DNA of 64,000 nt. Source: Amycolatopsis sp. 195334CR (GTDB lineage Bacteria > Actinomycetota > Actinomycetes > Mycobacteriales > Pseudonocardiaceae). The notes beneath the pieces are model-generated. The model had not been told where the DNA came from. It worked only from the letters and a program-made list of their open reading frames with translations, and did not search any database. Shown here piece by piece: positions 32,508-41,731 of the stretch (the first letter of the stretch is position 1; each line of letters starts with the position of its first letter). The DNA is taken from NCBI RefSeq assembly GCF_017309385.1, contig NZ_JAFJMJ010000003.1, positions 868,001-932,000 on the forward strand, read 5' to 3'. A program made the translations under genes and the position numbers.

Positions 32508-33332
32508 ATGGCAGACGAGCGCGTCCTGATCACGGGTGCGTCGGGGGTGGTGGGCACGCTGATGCGGCCGCGGCTGGCCAGGCCGGGCCGGATCCTGCGG
32601 TTGCTCGACGTGCGCCCGCCCGCTCCGGCGGAGCCGGGTGAAGCGGTCGAGGTGCTGACCGGTTCGGTCACCGATCCCGACGCGATGGCGCGGGCCTGCG
32701 AGGGCGCCGACGCGCTGATCCACCTCGGCGGGCACAGCCGCGAGAACTCGTGGGAAGAGATCCTCGACGTCAACATCAACGGCACGCAGATCGCGCTGGC
32801 GGCCGCGCAGGCGGCGGGTATCAAACGGGTGATCCTGGCGTCGAGCAACCACTCGGTCGGCTTCCGGCGCAACGACGAAGCGGGCCCGGACGGCCTGCCC
32901 GCCGATTCGAGCACGCGGCCGGACACGTACTACGGCGTGGGCAAGGCCGCGATGGAGGCGCTGGGCAGCCTGTACGCGTCGCGGTTCGGCATGGACGTCA
33001 TCTGCGTGCGGATCGGGTCGTGCTTCGAGACCCCGGTCGTGCTGGGCCCGCGGGGCCTGACCACCTGGCTCTCCCCGGACGACGGGGCCCGCCTGTTCGA
33101 GGCCTGCCTGACCGCGCCCTCCCCCGGTTACCGCCTGATCTGGGGCGTCTCCGACAACAAGCGGCGCCTGTTCTCCCTGGAGGAGGCGGCCGCTCTGGGC
33201 TACGCCCCCCAGGACGACGCGGAGTCGTACGCCGCCGAGCTGGCGGACGTCCCTGGCCCGACGGGCGTGGCGGCCGAGCACATCGGCGGTCCCTTCTGCA
33301 CCGCCCCCCTCGGCGAGTACAACCCCCTCTGA
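32508..33332 (+). CDS. udh: Uronate dehydrogenase
   Basis: 274 aa, SDR-extended type. LITGASGVVG cofactor motif (8-16), Ser in ASSNHSVGF, catalytic Tyr142-x-x-x-Lys146 (YYGVGKAAMEALG), and the Udh-typical ICVRIGSCFETPVV plus TTWLSPDD. It oxidises D-glucuronate or D-galacturonate to the aldarolactone with NAD. Starts 22 nt after iclR. With KdgD and the ALDH it outlines the oxidative uronate route to 2-oxoglutarate; the lactonase and aldarate dehydratase steps are not encoded in recognisable form here. Confidence 0.92.
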   Translation: MADERVLITGASGVVGTLMRPRLARPGRILRLLDVRPPAPAEPGEAVEVLTGSVTDPDAMARACEGADALIHLGGHSRENSWEEILDVNINGTQIALAAAQAAGIKRVILASSNHSVGFRRNDEAGPDGLPADSSTRPDTYYGVGKAAMEALGSLYASRFGMDVICVRIGSCFETPVVLGPRGLTTWLSPDDGARLFEACLTAPSPGYRLIWGVSDNKRRLFSLEEAAALGYAPQDDAESYAAELADVPGPTGVAAEHIGGPFCTAPLGEYNPL

Positions 33333-33345
33333 CGACCGCGCCCCA

Positions 33346-33400
33346 TGCCGTGAATGTGGCTTTCACAGCCGATTCCGCCGTGAAAGCCACATTCACGGCA
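33346..33400. repeat. REPIN-like palindrome, doublet copy 1
   Basis: Perfect 21-bp arms (33346-33366 and 33380-33400) around a 13-nt centre, beginning 14 nt after the udh stop. Each arm contains GTGAATGTGGCTTTCAC, which is itself a small hairpin (GTGAA / TTCAC). Other copies are at 51730, 58210 and, as a single hairpin, 41883. It may also terminate udh transcription. Confidence 0.85.
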
Positions 33401-33472
33401 CCCTCGGCCCGCCCGGCGGCCTCCCCCGCCAGGTGGCTTGACACGTCAATCCGCGTCCCGCATCCTACTCCG

Positions 33473-33503
33473 AAGTAGCTGTTACTTCCGGTTACAGCTA
33501 CTT
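33473..33503. promoter_or_regulatory. 31-bp operator-like palindrome upstream of the monooxygenase operon
   Basis: Perfect 10-bp arms AAGTAGCTGT (33473-33482) and ACAGCTACTT (33494-33503), 11-nt spacer, 28 nt before the ATG. TTGACA at 33438-33443 is a candidate -35 upstream. The size suits a TetR/AraC-type regulator, none of which is encoded nearby. Confidence 0.5.
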
Positions 33504-33530
33504 GAGGATCCGCAACGGCGTGGAGGACCA

Positions 33531-35003
33531 ATGGGTGCGCGGTTCAAGGTGGTCATCGTCGGTACCGGCTTCTCCGGGCTGGGCCAGGCGATCCAGCTGG
33601 AGAAGGCGGGCATCCGCGACTACGTGGTCCTGGAGAAGGCCGACGAGGTCGGCGGCACCTGGCGCGACAACTCCTACCCGGGCTGCGCCTGCGACGTGCA
33701 GTCCCACATGTACTCGTTCTCCTACGAGCAGAACCCCGACTGGACCCGCTCCTTCTCCCGCCAGCCGGAGATCTTCGACTACCTCAAGGGCGTCGCCGAC
33801 AAGTACCGCCTGCGCGACAAGATCCGCTTCGGCGTGGAGATCACCGGCGCGCACTGGGACTCCGACCGTGGCTTGTGGACGGTCGAAACCAAGGGCGGCG
33901 AGGAGTTCGTCGCGCAGTTCGTCGTCGCCGGGGTGGGTGGGCTGCACATCCCGCGCATCCCCGAACTCCCCGGCATCGAACGCTTCCAGGGGCGCACCTG
34001 GCACTCCGCGCAGTGGGACCACGACTACGACCTGACCGGCAAGCGCGTCGCCGTGGTCGGCACCGGGGCCAGCGCGATCCAGTTCGTGCCGCGCATCGCC
34101 CGCGACGTCGCCCAGCTCGACCTCTTCCAGCGCACGCCGCCGTGGATCATGCCCAAACCCGACCACGCCATGCCCGAGTGGTCGAAGAAGCTGTTCCGCC
34201 GCGTCCCCGGCGCCCAGCGCGCCTACCGCACCGCGCTGTACTGGCTGCTCGAAGTGCGCGCGCTCGGCTTCAACGGCCACCCCGCGCTGATGAAGGCAGG
34301 CGAAGCCGTGGCCAAGCGCCACATCGGCAAGCAGATCCCCGACCGCGAACTCCGGCGCAAGGTCACCCCGGACTACACCATGGGCTGCAAGCGCGTGCTC
34401 ATCTCCAACGACTACTACCCCGCGCTCTCCCGCGACAACGTGGACGTGATCACCGACGGTATCCGCGAGGTCCGCGAGCACTCCATTGTGGACAGCGCGG
34501 GCGTCGAGCACGAGGTGGACGCGATCATCTACGGCACCGGCTTCCACGTCACCGACGCGCTGGAGTACCTGAACATCACCGGCGCGGACGGGCGCGACCT
34601 GGCCAAGGAATGGGCCACCGAGGGCATGCGCACGCACTTCGGCATCACCGTGGCCGGCTTCCCGAACCTGTTCTTCCTGCTCGGCCCGAACACCGCGCTC
34701 GGCCACAACTCGGTGGTGTTCATGATCGAGTCGCAGTCCCGGTACGTGGTGGACGCGATCAAGCTGACCGACCGCCACCACGCCGCCGCGCTGTCGGTGC
34801 GCGAGCGGGCGCAGGCGGAGTTCCAGGCCGAGATCCAGGACAAGCTGGTCAAGGGCGTGTGGACGCAGGGCGGCTGCAAGAGCTGGTACCTCGACGCGAA
34901 GGGGGTGAACCGGACCATCTGGCCCGGCTTCACCTGGCGCTACTGGCAGCGCACCCGCCACGTCGACCCGAGCCACTACGAGCTGACCGGGAGGTCCCAG
35001 TGA
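33531..35003 (+). CDS. Flavin monooxygenase, Baeyer-Villiger type
   Basis: 490 aa from ATG 33531 (TGGAGGA upstream). Two Rossmann motifs, GTGFSG (11-16) and GTGASAIQ (~177), flank the BVMO fingerprint FQGRTWHSAQW (152-162, FxGxxxHxxxW). An ATG motif-like YGTGFH follows. It inserts oxygen into ketones or oxidises related substrates using FAD and NADPH. First gene of a three-gene operon: its stop overlaps the next GTG, and the third gene encodes a reductase. Substrate unknown. Confidence 0.9.
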   Translation: MGARFKVVIVGTGFSGLGQAIQLEKAGIRDYVVLEKADEVGGTWRDNSYPGCACDVQSHMYSFSYEQNPDWTRSFSRQPEIFDYLKGVADKYRLRDKIRFGVEITGAHWDSDRGLWTVETKGGEEFVAQFVVAGVGGLHIPRIPELPGIERFQGRTWHSAQWDHDYDLTGKRVAVVGTGASAIQFVPRIARDVAQLDLFQRTPPWIMPKPDHAMPEWSKKLFRRVPGAQRAYRTALYWLLEVRALGFNGHPALMKAGEAVAKRHIGKQIPDRELRRKVTPDYTMGCKRVLISNDYYPALSRDNVDVITDGIREVREHSIVDSAGVEHEVDAIIYGTGFHVTDALEYLNITGADGRDLAKEWATEGMRTHFGITVAGFPNLFFLLGPNTALGHNSVVFMIESQSRYVVDAIKLTDRHHAAALSVRERAQAEFQAEIQDKLVKGVWTQGGCKSWYLDAKGVNRTIWPGFTWRYWQRTRHVDPSHYELTGRSQ

Positions 35004-35866
35004 GCGCCGCCCACGACGACGAGCAGCTGGTGCTGCGTGCCCGCGACGTCCACTTCGACTGGTCGGCGCTGCCGATGCACTGGATCCCGGCCGAACCGCA
35101 GTCCACGCACACGATCAACGTGCTGCACCTGCTGCTGCCCGAGGGCGAGCGCTGGTTCGTCGAGCTGTTCAAGCAGACCGTGCCGATGATCCGCGACGAC
35201 CGGCTGCGCCAGGACGTGCTCGGCTTCATCGGCCAGGAGGCCATGCACGCCGAGGCGCACAGCGGCGTGCTCGACCACTTCGAGGCGCACGGGCTCGACC
35301 CGCGGCCCTACACCCGCCAGATGGAGTGGGTGTTCCGCCGCCTGCTCGGCGACCGCGACCTCACCGGCAAGGCCCGCGAGGAGTGGATCGTCGAACGGGT
35401 CGCGATCGTCGCCGCGATCGAGCACTACACCGCCTTCCTCGGCCAGTGGATCCTCGACTCGGTGCCGCTGGACCGCGCCGGCGCCGATCCGACCATGCTC
35501 GACCTGTTGCGCTGGCACGGTGCCGAGGAGGTCGAGCACCGCGCGGTGGCCTACGACCTGTACCAGCACCTCGACGGCCGGTACCTGCGTCGCGCGCGGA
35601 CGATGGCGCTGGTCACGCCGGTGCTGGCGTGGTTGTGGCTGCGCGGGACCCGGTTCCTGATGGCCGCCGACCCGACGCTGACGGAGAAGGCGAGCTGGCG
35701 CGGGTTCCGCAGCGGCGCCCGGCGTGGGCTCGTGCCGAGCGGACGTGGGCTGCTGCGGGAGATCCGGCCGTACTTCCGGCGGTCCTACCACCCGTCCCAG
35801 ACCGGCAACACCGATCAGGCGGTGGCCTACCTGGCCAGTTCCCCGGCCGCGCTGGCGGCCGAGTGA
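35000..35866 (+). CDS. Predicted metal-dependent hydrolase (PF10118-type, ferritin-like)
   Basis: 288 aa from GTG 35000, overlapping the monooxygenase stop by 4 nt (GTGA). Family features: FDWSALPMHWIPAEPQSTHTINVLHLLLPEGERWF, FIGQEAMHAEAH and HGAEEVEHRAVAYDLY, giving Glu/His pairs suited to a dinuclear metal site in a helical bundle. It is annotated generally as metal-dependent hydrolase, but the ligand set resembles di-iron oxidases. Position between an oxygenase and a ferredoxin-type reductase supports an oxidative role (inference). Confidence 0.85.
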   Translation: MSAAHDDEQLVLRARDVHFDWSALPMHWIPAEPQSTHTINVLHLLLPEGERWFVELFKQTVPMIRDDRLRQDVLGFIGQEAMHAEAHSGVLDHFEAHGLDPRPYTRQMEWVFRRLLGDRDLTGKAREEWIVERVAIVAAIEHYTAFLGQWILDSVPLDRAGADPTMLDLLRWHGAEEVEHRAVAYDLYQHLDGRYLRRARTMALVTPVLAWLWLRGTRFLMAADPTLTEKASWRGFRSGARRGLVPSGRGLLREIRPYFRRSYHPSQTGNTDQAVAYLASSPAALAAE

Positions 35867-36891
35867 CGCAGCCCAGGTTCCCTCCGGATCTACGCGGTCG
35901 CGGCCGCGCGGACCGGCTGTTGTCCACGCTGAGCGGGGTCGCCGTGGTGTACACGCGGCTGAGCCGGGTCAGCGGCAGGCGGCGCCCGCCGGTCGCGGCG
36001 GTGGACCGCGACCTGCCGATGGTCGTCGACGAGGCCGAGATCGTCGCCGACGGGGTGAAAAGCCTGCGGCTGCGCCGGATCGACGGCGCACCGCTGCCGT
36101 CGTGGCGGCCCGGCGCGCACATCGATCTGGTGCTGCCGTCCGGTCGCGTTCGGCAGTATTCGTTGTGCGACGGCGATTCCGGTTCGTACCGCATCGCGGT
36201 GCGCCGGATCGAGAACGGCAACGGTGGTTCGCGCGAGGTGCACGAGGCGGTGGGCCTCGGCACGAGGGTGACCGTTCGCGGGCCGCGCAACGCCTTTCCG
36301 TTCGTGGGCACCGGCGCGTACCAGTTCATCGCCGGTGGCATCGGCATCACGCCGATCCTGCCGATGGTGCGCGCGGCCGCGGCGGCCGGTGCCGACTGGC
36401 GGCTCGTGTACGCCGGCCGTGACCGCGCCTCCATGCCATTCCTCGACGAGCTGTCCACACTGGACTCCCGACGGGTGTGGATCCGCCCGGACACCGAGTA
36501 CGGCATCCCGGCATCCGGCGCCGAGTTGCTGGAGAAGGCGCCACCGGGTGCGCACGTCTACTGCTGCGGCCCGATCCCGATGATCACTTCGGTGCGCACG
36601 GACGCGCTGGCCACCGGCGGCCGGACCGTCCACTTCGAACGGTTTGCCGAACCGCCGATCGTGGACGGCAAGCCGTTCCGGGTGGAGCTGCGGCGCACCG
36701 GCACCACGGTGGACGTCCCGGCCGACCGGTCGGCGCTGGAGGTGATCCGCGCGGTGCGCCCGGACGTCGCCTACTCGTGCCGCCAGGGCTTCTGCGGCAC
36801 CTGCCGGGTGCGCGTGCTGGACGGCGACGAGGACAGCATGCTGATCTGCGTCGGACGCGCGACCTCGGGCACGGTCGCCCTGGACCTCTAG
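35863..36891 (+). CDS. Flavin/[2Fe-2S] oxidoreductase (phthalate-dioxygenase-reductase type)
   Basis: 342 aa from GTG 35863, 4-nt overlap with the previous gene. FMN/FAD-binding barrel (RQYSLCDGD), NAD domain (FIAGGIGITPILPMV, YCCGPIPMI), and C-terminal plant-type ferredoxin with cluster cysteines C306, C311, C314 and C329 (CRQGFCGTC...C). This is the PDR/VanB architecture. It passes electrons from NAD(P)H to a partner oxygenase; the di-metal protein immediately upstream is the best candidate. 3' end overlaps the convergent ATPase gene by 4 nt. Confidence 0.92.
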   Translation: MTQPRFPPDLRGRGRADRLLSTLSGVAVVYTRLSRVSGRRRPPVAAVDRDLPMVVDEAEIVADGVKSLRLRRIDGAPLPSWRPGAHIDLVLPSGRVRQYSLCDGDSGSYRIAVRRIENGNGGSREVHEAVGLGTRVTVRGPRNAFPFVGTGAYQFIAGGIGITPILPMVRAAAAAGADWRLVYAGRDRASMPFLDELSTLDSRRVWIRPDTEYGIPASGAELLEKAPPGAHVYCCGPIPMITSVRTDALATGGRTVHFERFAEPPIVDGKPFRVELRRTGTTVDVPADRSALEVIRAVRPDVAYSCRQGFCGTCRVRVLDGDEDSMLICVGRATSGTVALDL

Positions 36892-38402
36892 CGCAACGCC
36901 GCCAGGTCGACCACTTCCCGTGCCGGGCGGAAGCCGTCCGGTGGCACGCCTTTGGCCGTGCGCAACCAGCCAACGCGGTCCTGCGGCTTGCCCGGTTTGC
37001 CCGCGTCGAGCAGCAGCGCCACGTAGCAGCCGTAGTCCAGCGAGTACCCGTCGTACAGCGTGCCCGGCGATTCCTCGTCGACCACGCCGCGGCGGAGCAG
37101 GTGCAGCAGGCGCGCGTCGTGCAGGTCGTCGATCGCGGTCCAGCGCGATTCCTGGGCCAGCAGGAAGGTCCGGCAGCGGCGGCGGCCGACCACCTCGTCG
37201 ATCAGCTTGCGCAGCAGGTCGGCGGCGGCGCGGTCGGTCTCGATCGCTTTGCGCTTGTCGCGCAGGTACCAGTCGCGTGCGGCGAGGCGGACATCGCGGA
37301 CGTCGATCGGTTCGTCGTGCGCGTGCTGGGCGGCGAGCGCGGCGATGTTGATCGCGTCGCGCGGCACCCCCTCCGACGCCCTCACCAGTTCACCGAAGGC
37401 GTTGCGGTGGAAGACCTGTCGGACGAATTGGTCCATTTCGGACGGTGGGTCGGCGAGCATCTTCGCCAGTGCCACCGAAGCGTGGTTGAACAGCAGTTCG
37501 CCGAGGAACTCCTCCGGCCCGGCCGGGAGGTCGTCCAGGCTGACCGCCGACGCGGCGTCCGCGCCGACCTCGATGCCGAGGTGGTCCCCGTCCGGCAGCC
37601 GGCGGCGGAACCGCGACCGGCGTTCGATCGCGGCGATCTTCACCGTCATCCCGTTGACCGGCAGCACACTGCGGCGCAGCAGGTCCGCCAGCAGCGGCTG
37701 GAGTTCCAGCGGCAGGCTGCTCCACTCGTCGAGCAGCAGCCAGAGCCGGGCTCCGCCCAGTGCCGCGGCGATCCGCTGCAACGCCCGGCCGAGCGGGCCG
37801 AACACCACCCGGTGGCGCTCGGTTCCGGTGCGGCGCAAGGAACTCTCCGCGGTGACCGCGTCCTTCCGCCGTCCCCACAGCTTCGCCGACGACGACAACT
37901 CCAGCGCGGCCTCCGCTTCGGCGGCCGCCCCCACCTTCGTGGCGCGTTCGACCTCGCCGACCACCTCGACCGCGGTGATCGCCTCGGCGAGTTCGTCGAG
38001 CGCGGGCAGCAGGCGGTGATCACCCACCTCGCGGTCGACGGCGACGGTGAATAGCTCCTCGTGTAACGCTTCCAGCGTGTCGACCAGCAGTTGCGTGCCC
38101 CGCAGGTCCGCGCCCAGCTCGCTGTCCGAGTACAGCCCACCGGCCGAGCCGATCGTGCGCAGGTCGAGGTAGACCGAGAGGTCCCCGGAGGTCGACGCGA
38201 GTTCGTGCAGGTACCGCAGGGCGTGGGTCTTCCCGGTGCCCCGCCGCCCGTACAGGATCTGGTGGTCGGTCGAGTGCAGCATCGCGGCGAACGAACCCGC
38301 CGAGACGAAGGTGCGGCTCAGCGTCGCCCGGTCGACGCCCTCCGCTCGCCGGGGGATGCGCAACAGCGCCTGGTTGAGGTGTGTCTGCCGCGAAGATCCC
38401 AT
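36888..38402 (-). CDS. Orphan AAA-type ATP-binding protein
   Basis: 504 aa from ATG 38402. Walker A GRRGTGKT (52-59) and Walker B LWLLLDEW (~218-225) of an ORC/STAND-like P-loop ATPase; a sensor/arginine-rich stretch (RRSRFRRRL) and the C-terminal winged-helix-like part (ALLHLLRRGVVDEE...) follow. Cytosolic, no membrane segment. I cannot name the pathway. Neighbours (an oxidoreductase operon and a glycosidase) do not suggest one, and there is no adjacent nuclease, so a defence role is not supported. Related proteins appear as stand-alone ATP-binding proteins in actinobacteria. Confidence 0.75.
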   Translation of the reverse strand: MGSSRQTHLNQALLRIPRRAEGVDRATLSRTFVSAGSFAAMLHSTDHQILYGRRGTGKTHALRYLHELASTSGDLSVYLDLRTIGSAGGLYSDSELGADLRGTQLLVDTLEALHEELFTVAVDREVGDHRLLPALDELAEAITAVEVVGEVERATKVGAAAEAEAALELSSSAKLWGRRKDAVTAESSLRRTGTERHRVVFGPLGRALQRIAAALGGARLWLLLDEWSSLPLELQPLLADLLRRSVLPVNGMTVKIAAIERRSRFRRRLPDGDHLGIEVGADAASAVSLDDLPAGPEEFLGELLFNHASVALAKMLADPPSEMDQFVRQVFHRNAFGELVRASEGVPRDAINIAALAAQHAHDEPIDVRDVRLAARDWYLRDKRKAIETDRAAADLLRKLIDEVVGRRRCRTFLLAQESRWTAIDDLHDARLLHLLRRGVVDEESPGTLYDGYSLDYGCYVALLLDAGKPGKPQDRVGWLRTAKGVPPDGFRPAREVVDLAALR

Positions 38403-38457
38403 CGCGTCCAGCGTGGCTGGCGCACCCGAGCGGGCAACAGCCCCCAGCCGGGTGGCG

Positions 38458-40803
38458 TCAGGGCAGCCCCCACGGGGTCGAATCGCCCTGCGGTGCCACC
38501 GGACCGACCTCGAAGTCGGGTTTGTCACCCACCCGGTGCACCACCGCTTCCGCACCGCGCGGCAGCTCCACCTCGATCGTGCCGTCGCCGAGGTCCTTGA
38601 AGTTCCGTGGTTTCCCGCGTTCGTCCAGTACCGCCAGCGCACCGGTGATGCCCGGCCGCAGCACGCACGGCGCCCCGGCCTCGCTGCGCACCCGCAGCCA
38701 GCGCGTACTCCCCCGCTGCCGGGACGCGCTGACCAGGAACGCGCCCTGCGTGCGGAAGTTGTGGATCGTCGCGTCGGCCCAGCCGGCCGGCAGCGCGGGG
38801 AACAACCGCACCACGCCGCCCCAGCTCTGGCACAGCATGTCGTGCAGCGACTGGGCCGCCGACAGCGGTGTCTCGATGACCGGCCCGGATTCCTGGTACA
38901 TCGTGTTCGGCTTGATGAACCGCCGTTGCAACTCCCCCAGGTAGAACTCCGCCTTGTCGCCGTGCCGCAGCTGCGCCGAGATCGAGGCCGCGCCGGTGAA
39001 GGTGTAGCCCTGCAACGCGCCTTCGAAACTGACCCAGTGCGCCAGCGACTTCTCGATCAGCGGCCGGGATTCCGGCTGCTCGCCGGTGATCTCGTACAGC
39101 GGGTAGATCTGCAGCAGGTGCGAGTAGTGCCGGTGCGACTTCGCGAACGGCACCCCGGCACCGATCATGTACCCGTTGGCGTCCACCGCGTACGGCGCCA
39201 GCTTGGCCAGGACCTCACGCCACCGCCCGGCGAGCGGGTCGTCGAGGTGCAGCGCGTCCGCCGACTCCAGCAGGGTCCGGCAGCCCCAGCGGATCAGCGC
39301 GAGGTCGTAGGTGCAGTCCGGCGCGTTCACCCCGTACTCGGGCGAGAAGGTGAACGGCAGGTGCAGGCGGCCGTCCGCGCCGGGCGCGAGGAAGTGCAGG
39401 TAGTAGTTGATCGCGCCGCGCAGCAACGGGAACAGCACGTCGCGGAGGATGCGCTCGTCCATCGTGTGCCGGTAGCTCAGCCACACGTTGTGCAGGGCCC
39501 AGGTGAGGTTGCCGACCTCCGGGGTCGGGCTGGCCTGGCCGGGAATGCCCACGCCGTAACCGGAATCGCCGAGCCCGGCGCCGTTGCGCAGTTCCATGTC
39601 GGTGGTCCGCGGGATGCCGTAGGACCCGGCCGCGTACTGCTCGGGGAGTTCGTCGCGGAGGTGTTCGCGGTAGCGGTCGAGCGAGTGCGTGACCGCGTCC
39701 AGTTCCAGGTGGTTGGCGCCGTGGATCGGCCAGTACTCCAACTGCACGTTGAGGTTCCACCACGTCGCCGGCCACGGGGTCGGTTCCAGCCACGGCCCGC
39801 AGGTGGCCATCGCCGGCGCGTCCTTCCTGGCCGCGGCGGCGAGCTTGTACAGCTGGATCCAGTAGAAGCTCTGCAACTTACGGTCCGGAATGGACAGGAA
39901 ACCGTGCCGGTAGTAGTCGTGCCACCAGCGCCGGTGGTCGGCGGCCAGCGCGTCGAGCGGCACGCTCGCGCCGCGCACCAGTGACAACGCTTGCCGCACA
40001 GCGGTTTTCAGCGGGTGCGACCAGGCGACCGCGGTGTAGAGCACGCGGCTTGAACCCCGTTCGGCCTCGCGCCAGGCGGTCACGTGCTCCCCACCGGCGT
40101 GCAGCGGCTGCACCGCGAGCCGGACGTCACCCGCCGATTCGAGGACGGCGGGCGGGTTCGCGGTGTACCCGGGCGGCGGTTGCCTGCCGAACTTCGGGTC
40201 GGCACGCGGACTGATCGCCACCGCCGGGTGGAACACCCAGCGGAACCCGCGTTCGCCCTCGGACGGCCGGACCTCGACGGCGAGCACGCTCCGGGTGCTG
40301 TGCAGCAGGGCACGCAGGTCGAGGCGGCCCGCGGCGGTGGTGATGGTGCCGCGCAGTTCGGCGTTCCACAGGTCCAGGCGCCAGTCGACGCCGGTGATCG
40401 CGCCGGCCGGTTCCAGGGTGAAGTGCCCGATCGGCAGCCTGGCCAGGCCGAACAGCGAGCCGAACTCCGGGCGGTGGTCCTGGACCTGGCTGTGCTGGAC
40501 GTTGACGCGGATGGCGTTGCGGCCGGGCTCGGCGTAGATGCCCGAGCCGAGGAAGCCGTTGCCGAGGAACGGGCCTTCGAACCAGGTCTTCGGCAGGCGC
40601 TTCCAGACCAGATCGGCGAGGCCGACGAACTCGGCCCAGTCCGGGAGGCCGAGTGAGCCGCCCGCCGCGCCTGCCCCGCCGGGCGTGCCCGCTGTGCCGC
40701 CTGCTGTGCCGGGCGAGGCGTGCGCCGCCGAGCCGAGCACGGCCGGGGCGAGGATCCCGCCCGCCATTCCCGCGAGCACCGTCCGTCGATCGACCTCGGG
40801 CAT
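38458..40803 (-). CDS. Secreted GH95-like glycoside hydrolase (alpha-L-fucosidase type)
   Basis: 781 aa from ATG 40803 (AAGGGAG upstream). Tat signal (DRRTVLAGMAGGILAPAVLG) and a Gly/Ala/Thr linker, then N-terminal beta domain (FLGNGFLGSGIYAEPG) and an (alpha/alpha)6 catalytic barrel (PATWWNLNVQLEYWPIHGANHLEL, FTFSPEYGVNAPDCTYD, HRHYSHLLQIYPLYEI), the GH95 pattern. Active-site Glu/Asp could not be assigned with certainty. It trims fucose- or galactose-type residues outside the cell. 55 nt upstream of the orphan ATPase gene on the same strand. Confidence 0.85.
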   Translation of the reverse strand: MPEVDRRTVLAGMAGGILAPAVLGSAAHASPGTAGGTAGTPGGAGAAGGSLGLPDWAEFVGLADLVWKRLPKTWFEGPFLGNGFLGSGIYAEPGRNAIRVNVQHSQVQDHRPEFGSLFGLARLPIGHFTLEPAGAITGVDWRLDLWNAELRGTITTAAGRLDLRALLHSTRSVLAVEVRPSEGERGFRWVFHPAVAISPRADPKFGRQPPPGYTANPPAVLESAGDVRLAVQPLHAGGEHVTAWREAERGSSRVLYTAVAWSHPLKTAVRQALSLVRGASVPLDALAADHRRWWHDYYRHGFLSIPDRKLQSFYWIQLYKLAAAARKDAPAMATCGPWLEPTPWPATWWNLNVQLEYWPIHGANHLELDAVTHSLDRYREHLRDELPEQYAAGSYGIPRTTDMELRNGAGLGDSGYGVGIPGQASPTPEVGNLTWALHNVWLSYRHTMDERILRDVLFPLLRGAINYYLHFLAPGADGRLHLPFTFSPEYGVNAPDCTYDLALIRWGCRTLLESADALHLDDPLAGRWREVLAKLAPYAVDANGYMIGAGVPFAKSHRHYSHLLQIYPLYEITGEQPESRPLIEKSLAHWVSFEGALQGYTFTGAASISAQLRHGDKAEFYLGELQRRFIKPNTMYQESGPVIETPLSAAQSLHDMLCQSWGGVVRLFPALPAGWADATIHNFRTQGAFLVSASRQRGSTRWLRVRSEAGAPCVLRPGITGALAVLDERGKPRNFKDLGDGTIEVELPRGAEAVVHRVGDKPDFEVGPVAPQGDSTPWGLP

Positions 40804-40927
40804 GACAGCTCCCTTCTCGGCGGCGAGAGATGCTATGTTTCGCCAAGAATCCGCCCGAGATCCAGCCTGTTCACCCGGAAAGCGCAAGATACATCCGATG
40901 TCTGGTCTCGCTGGCTAGAGTTTCCCG

Positions 40928-41731
40928 GTGTTCACCGGCAGCTACCGGTACCCCGACGCCGGGGACCACGTGACGGCTTCGTTCATCAGCCACCACGAGC
41001 CGTATCCCGGCTACTGGGCGGCCAGCGAGCGGCTGGCCCTCGACCGCCTGGTCGAGCGGCTCGACGCCGGTCCGCGCGAACGCGTGCGCGGGCTCGACGC
41101 GGGCTGCGGGGACGGCAGGCTGCTGCCGTGGCTCAGCCACCAGGCCGCCACGATCACCGCGATCGACCCCGATCCCGAGCGCCTCGCCGCCGCCCGCGGC
41201 AAGCACGAAGCGCTGGCGCCGGGCACCGAGATCACCTACACCGTCGGCGACACCTCGACCGCCGGTGGCGGCCCGTACGACCTGCTGCTGTCCAACCACG
41301 TGATCCAGCACGTGCCGACCGGCGCGGTCGGCGGCATCCTGCGGGACCTGGCCGGGCTCGCGGCCCCCGGCGGCGCGCTCGTGCTGTGCTACAGCCGCTC
41401 GCCGGTCGGGCGCGGCGGGTACACGGTCGATCTGCTGGTGGACGGGGAAAGCCGGTCGGAGGCGGTCGGCCGGGCGCGGTTCGACGAGCTGGTCGCCGGG
41501 CCCGGTGAGCCCGGCACGCTGCCGGTCCGGCTGCTCGACCCGGCGGAGGTGCGGGCGGAAGCGGCCGAGGCGGGCTGGGTGCTCGACTGGGAGTGGACCT
41601 ACCACGTGCTCGACGACCTGAGCGGACTCGACGCGCACAGCGACCGCGACGAGTTCGTCAACGAATCCCCGTTGCTGGCCAGGGAAGTGGGCCGCGACAT
41701 GGTGAACCTGTTCCGGCTGGGCTCGAGATGA
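40928..41731 (+). CDS. Class I SAM-dependent methyltransferase
   Basis: 267 aa from GTG 40928. Motif I GLDAGCGDGRLLPWL, motif II ITAIDPDPERL, motif III region GPYDLLLSNHVIQHVPTGAVGGILRDLAGLAAPGGALVL. Small-molecule methyltransferase of the Methyltransf_11/25 group; acceptor unknown. TAGAGT lies 6 nt upstream of the GTG with no ribosome site between, so the transcript is probably leaderless. Divergent from the GH95 gene, and followed by about 190 nt without a gene. Confidence 0.8.
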   Translation: MFTGSYRYPDAGDHVTASFISHHEPYPGYWAASERLALDRLVERLDAGPRERVRGLDAGCGDGRLLPWLSHQAATITAIDPDPERLAAARGKHEALAPGTEITYTVGDTSTAGGGPYDLLLSNHVIQHVPTGAVGGILRDLAGLAAPGGALVLCYSRSPVGRGGYTVDLLVDGESRSEAVGRARFDELVAGPGEPGTLPVRLLDPAEVRAEAAEAGWVLDWEWTYHVLDDLSGLDAHSDRDEFVNESPLLAREVGRDMVNLFRLGSR

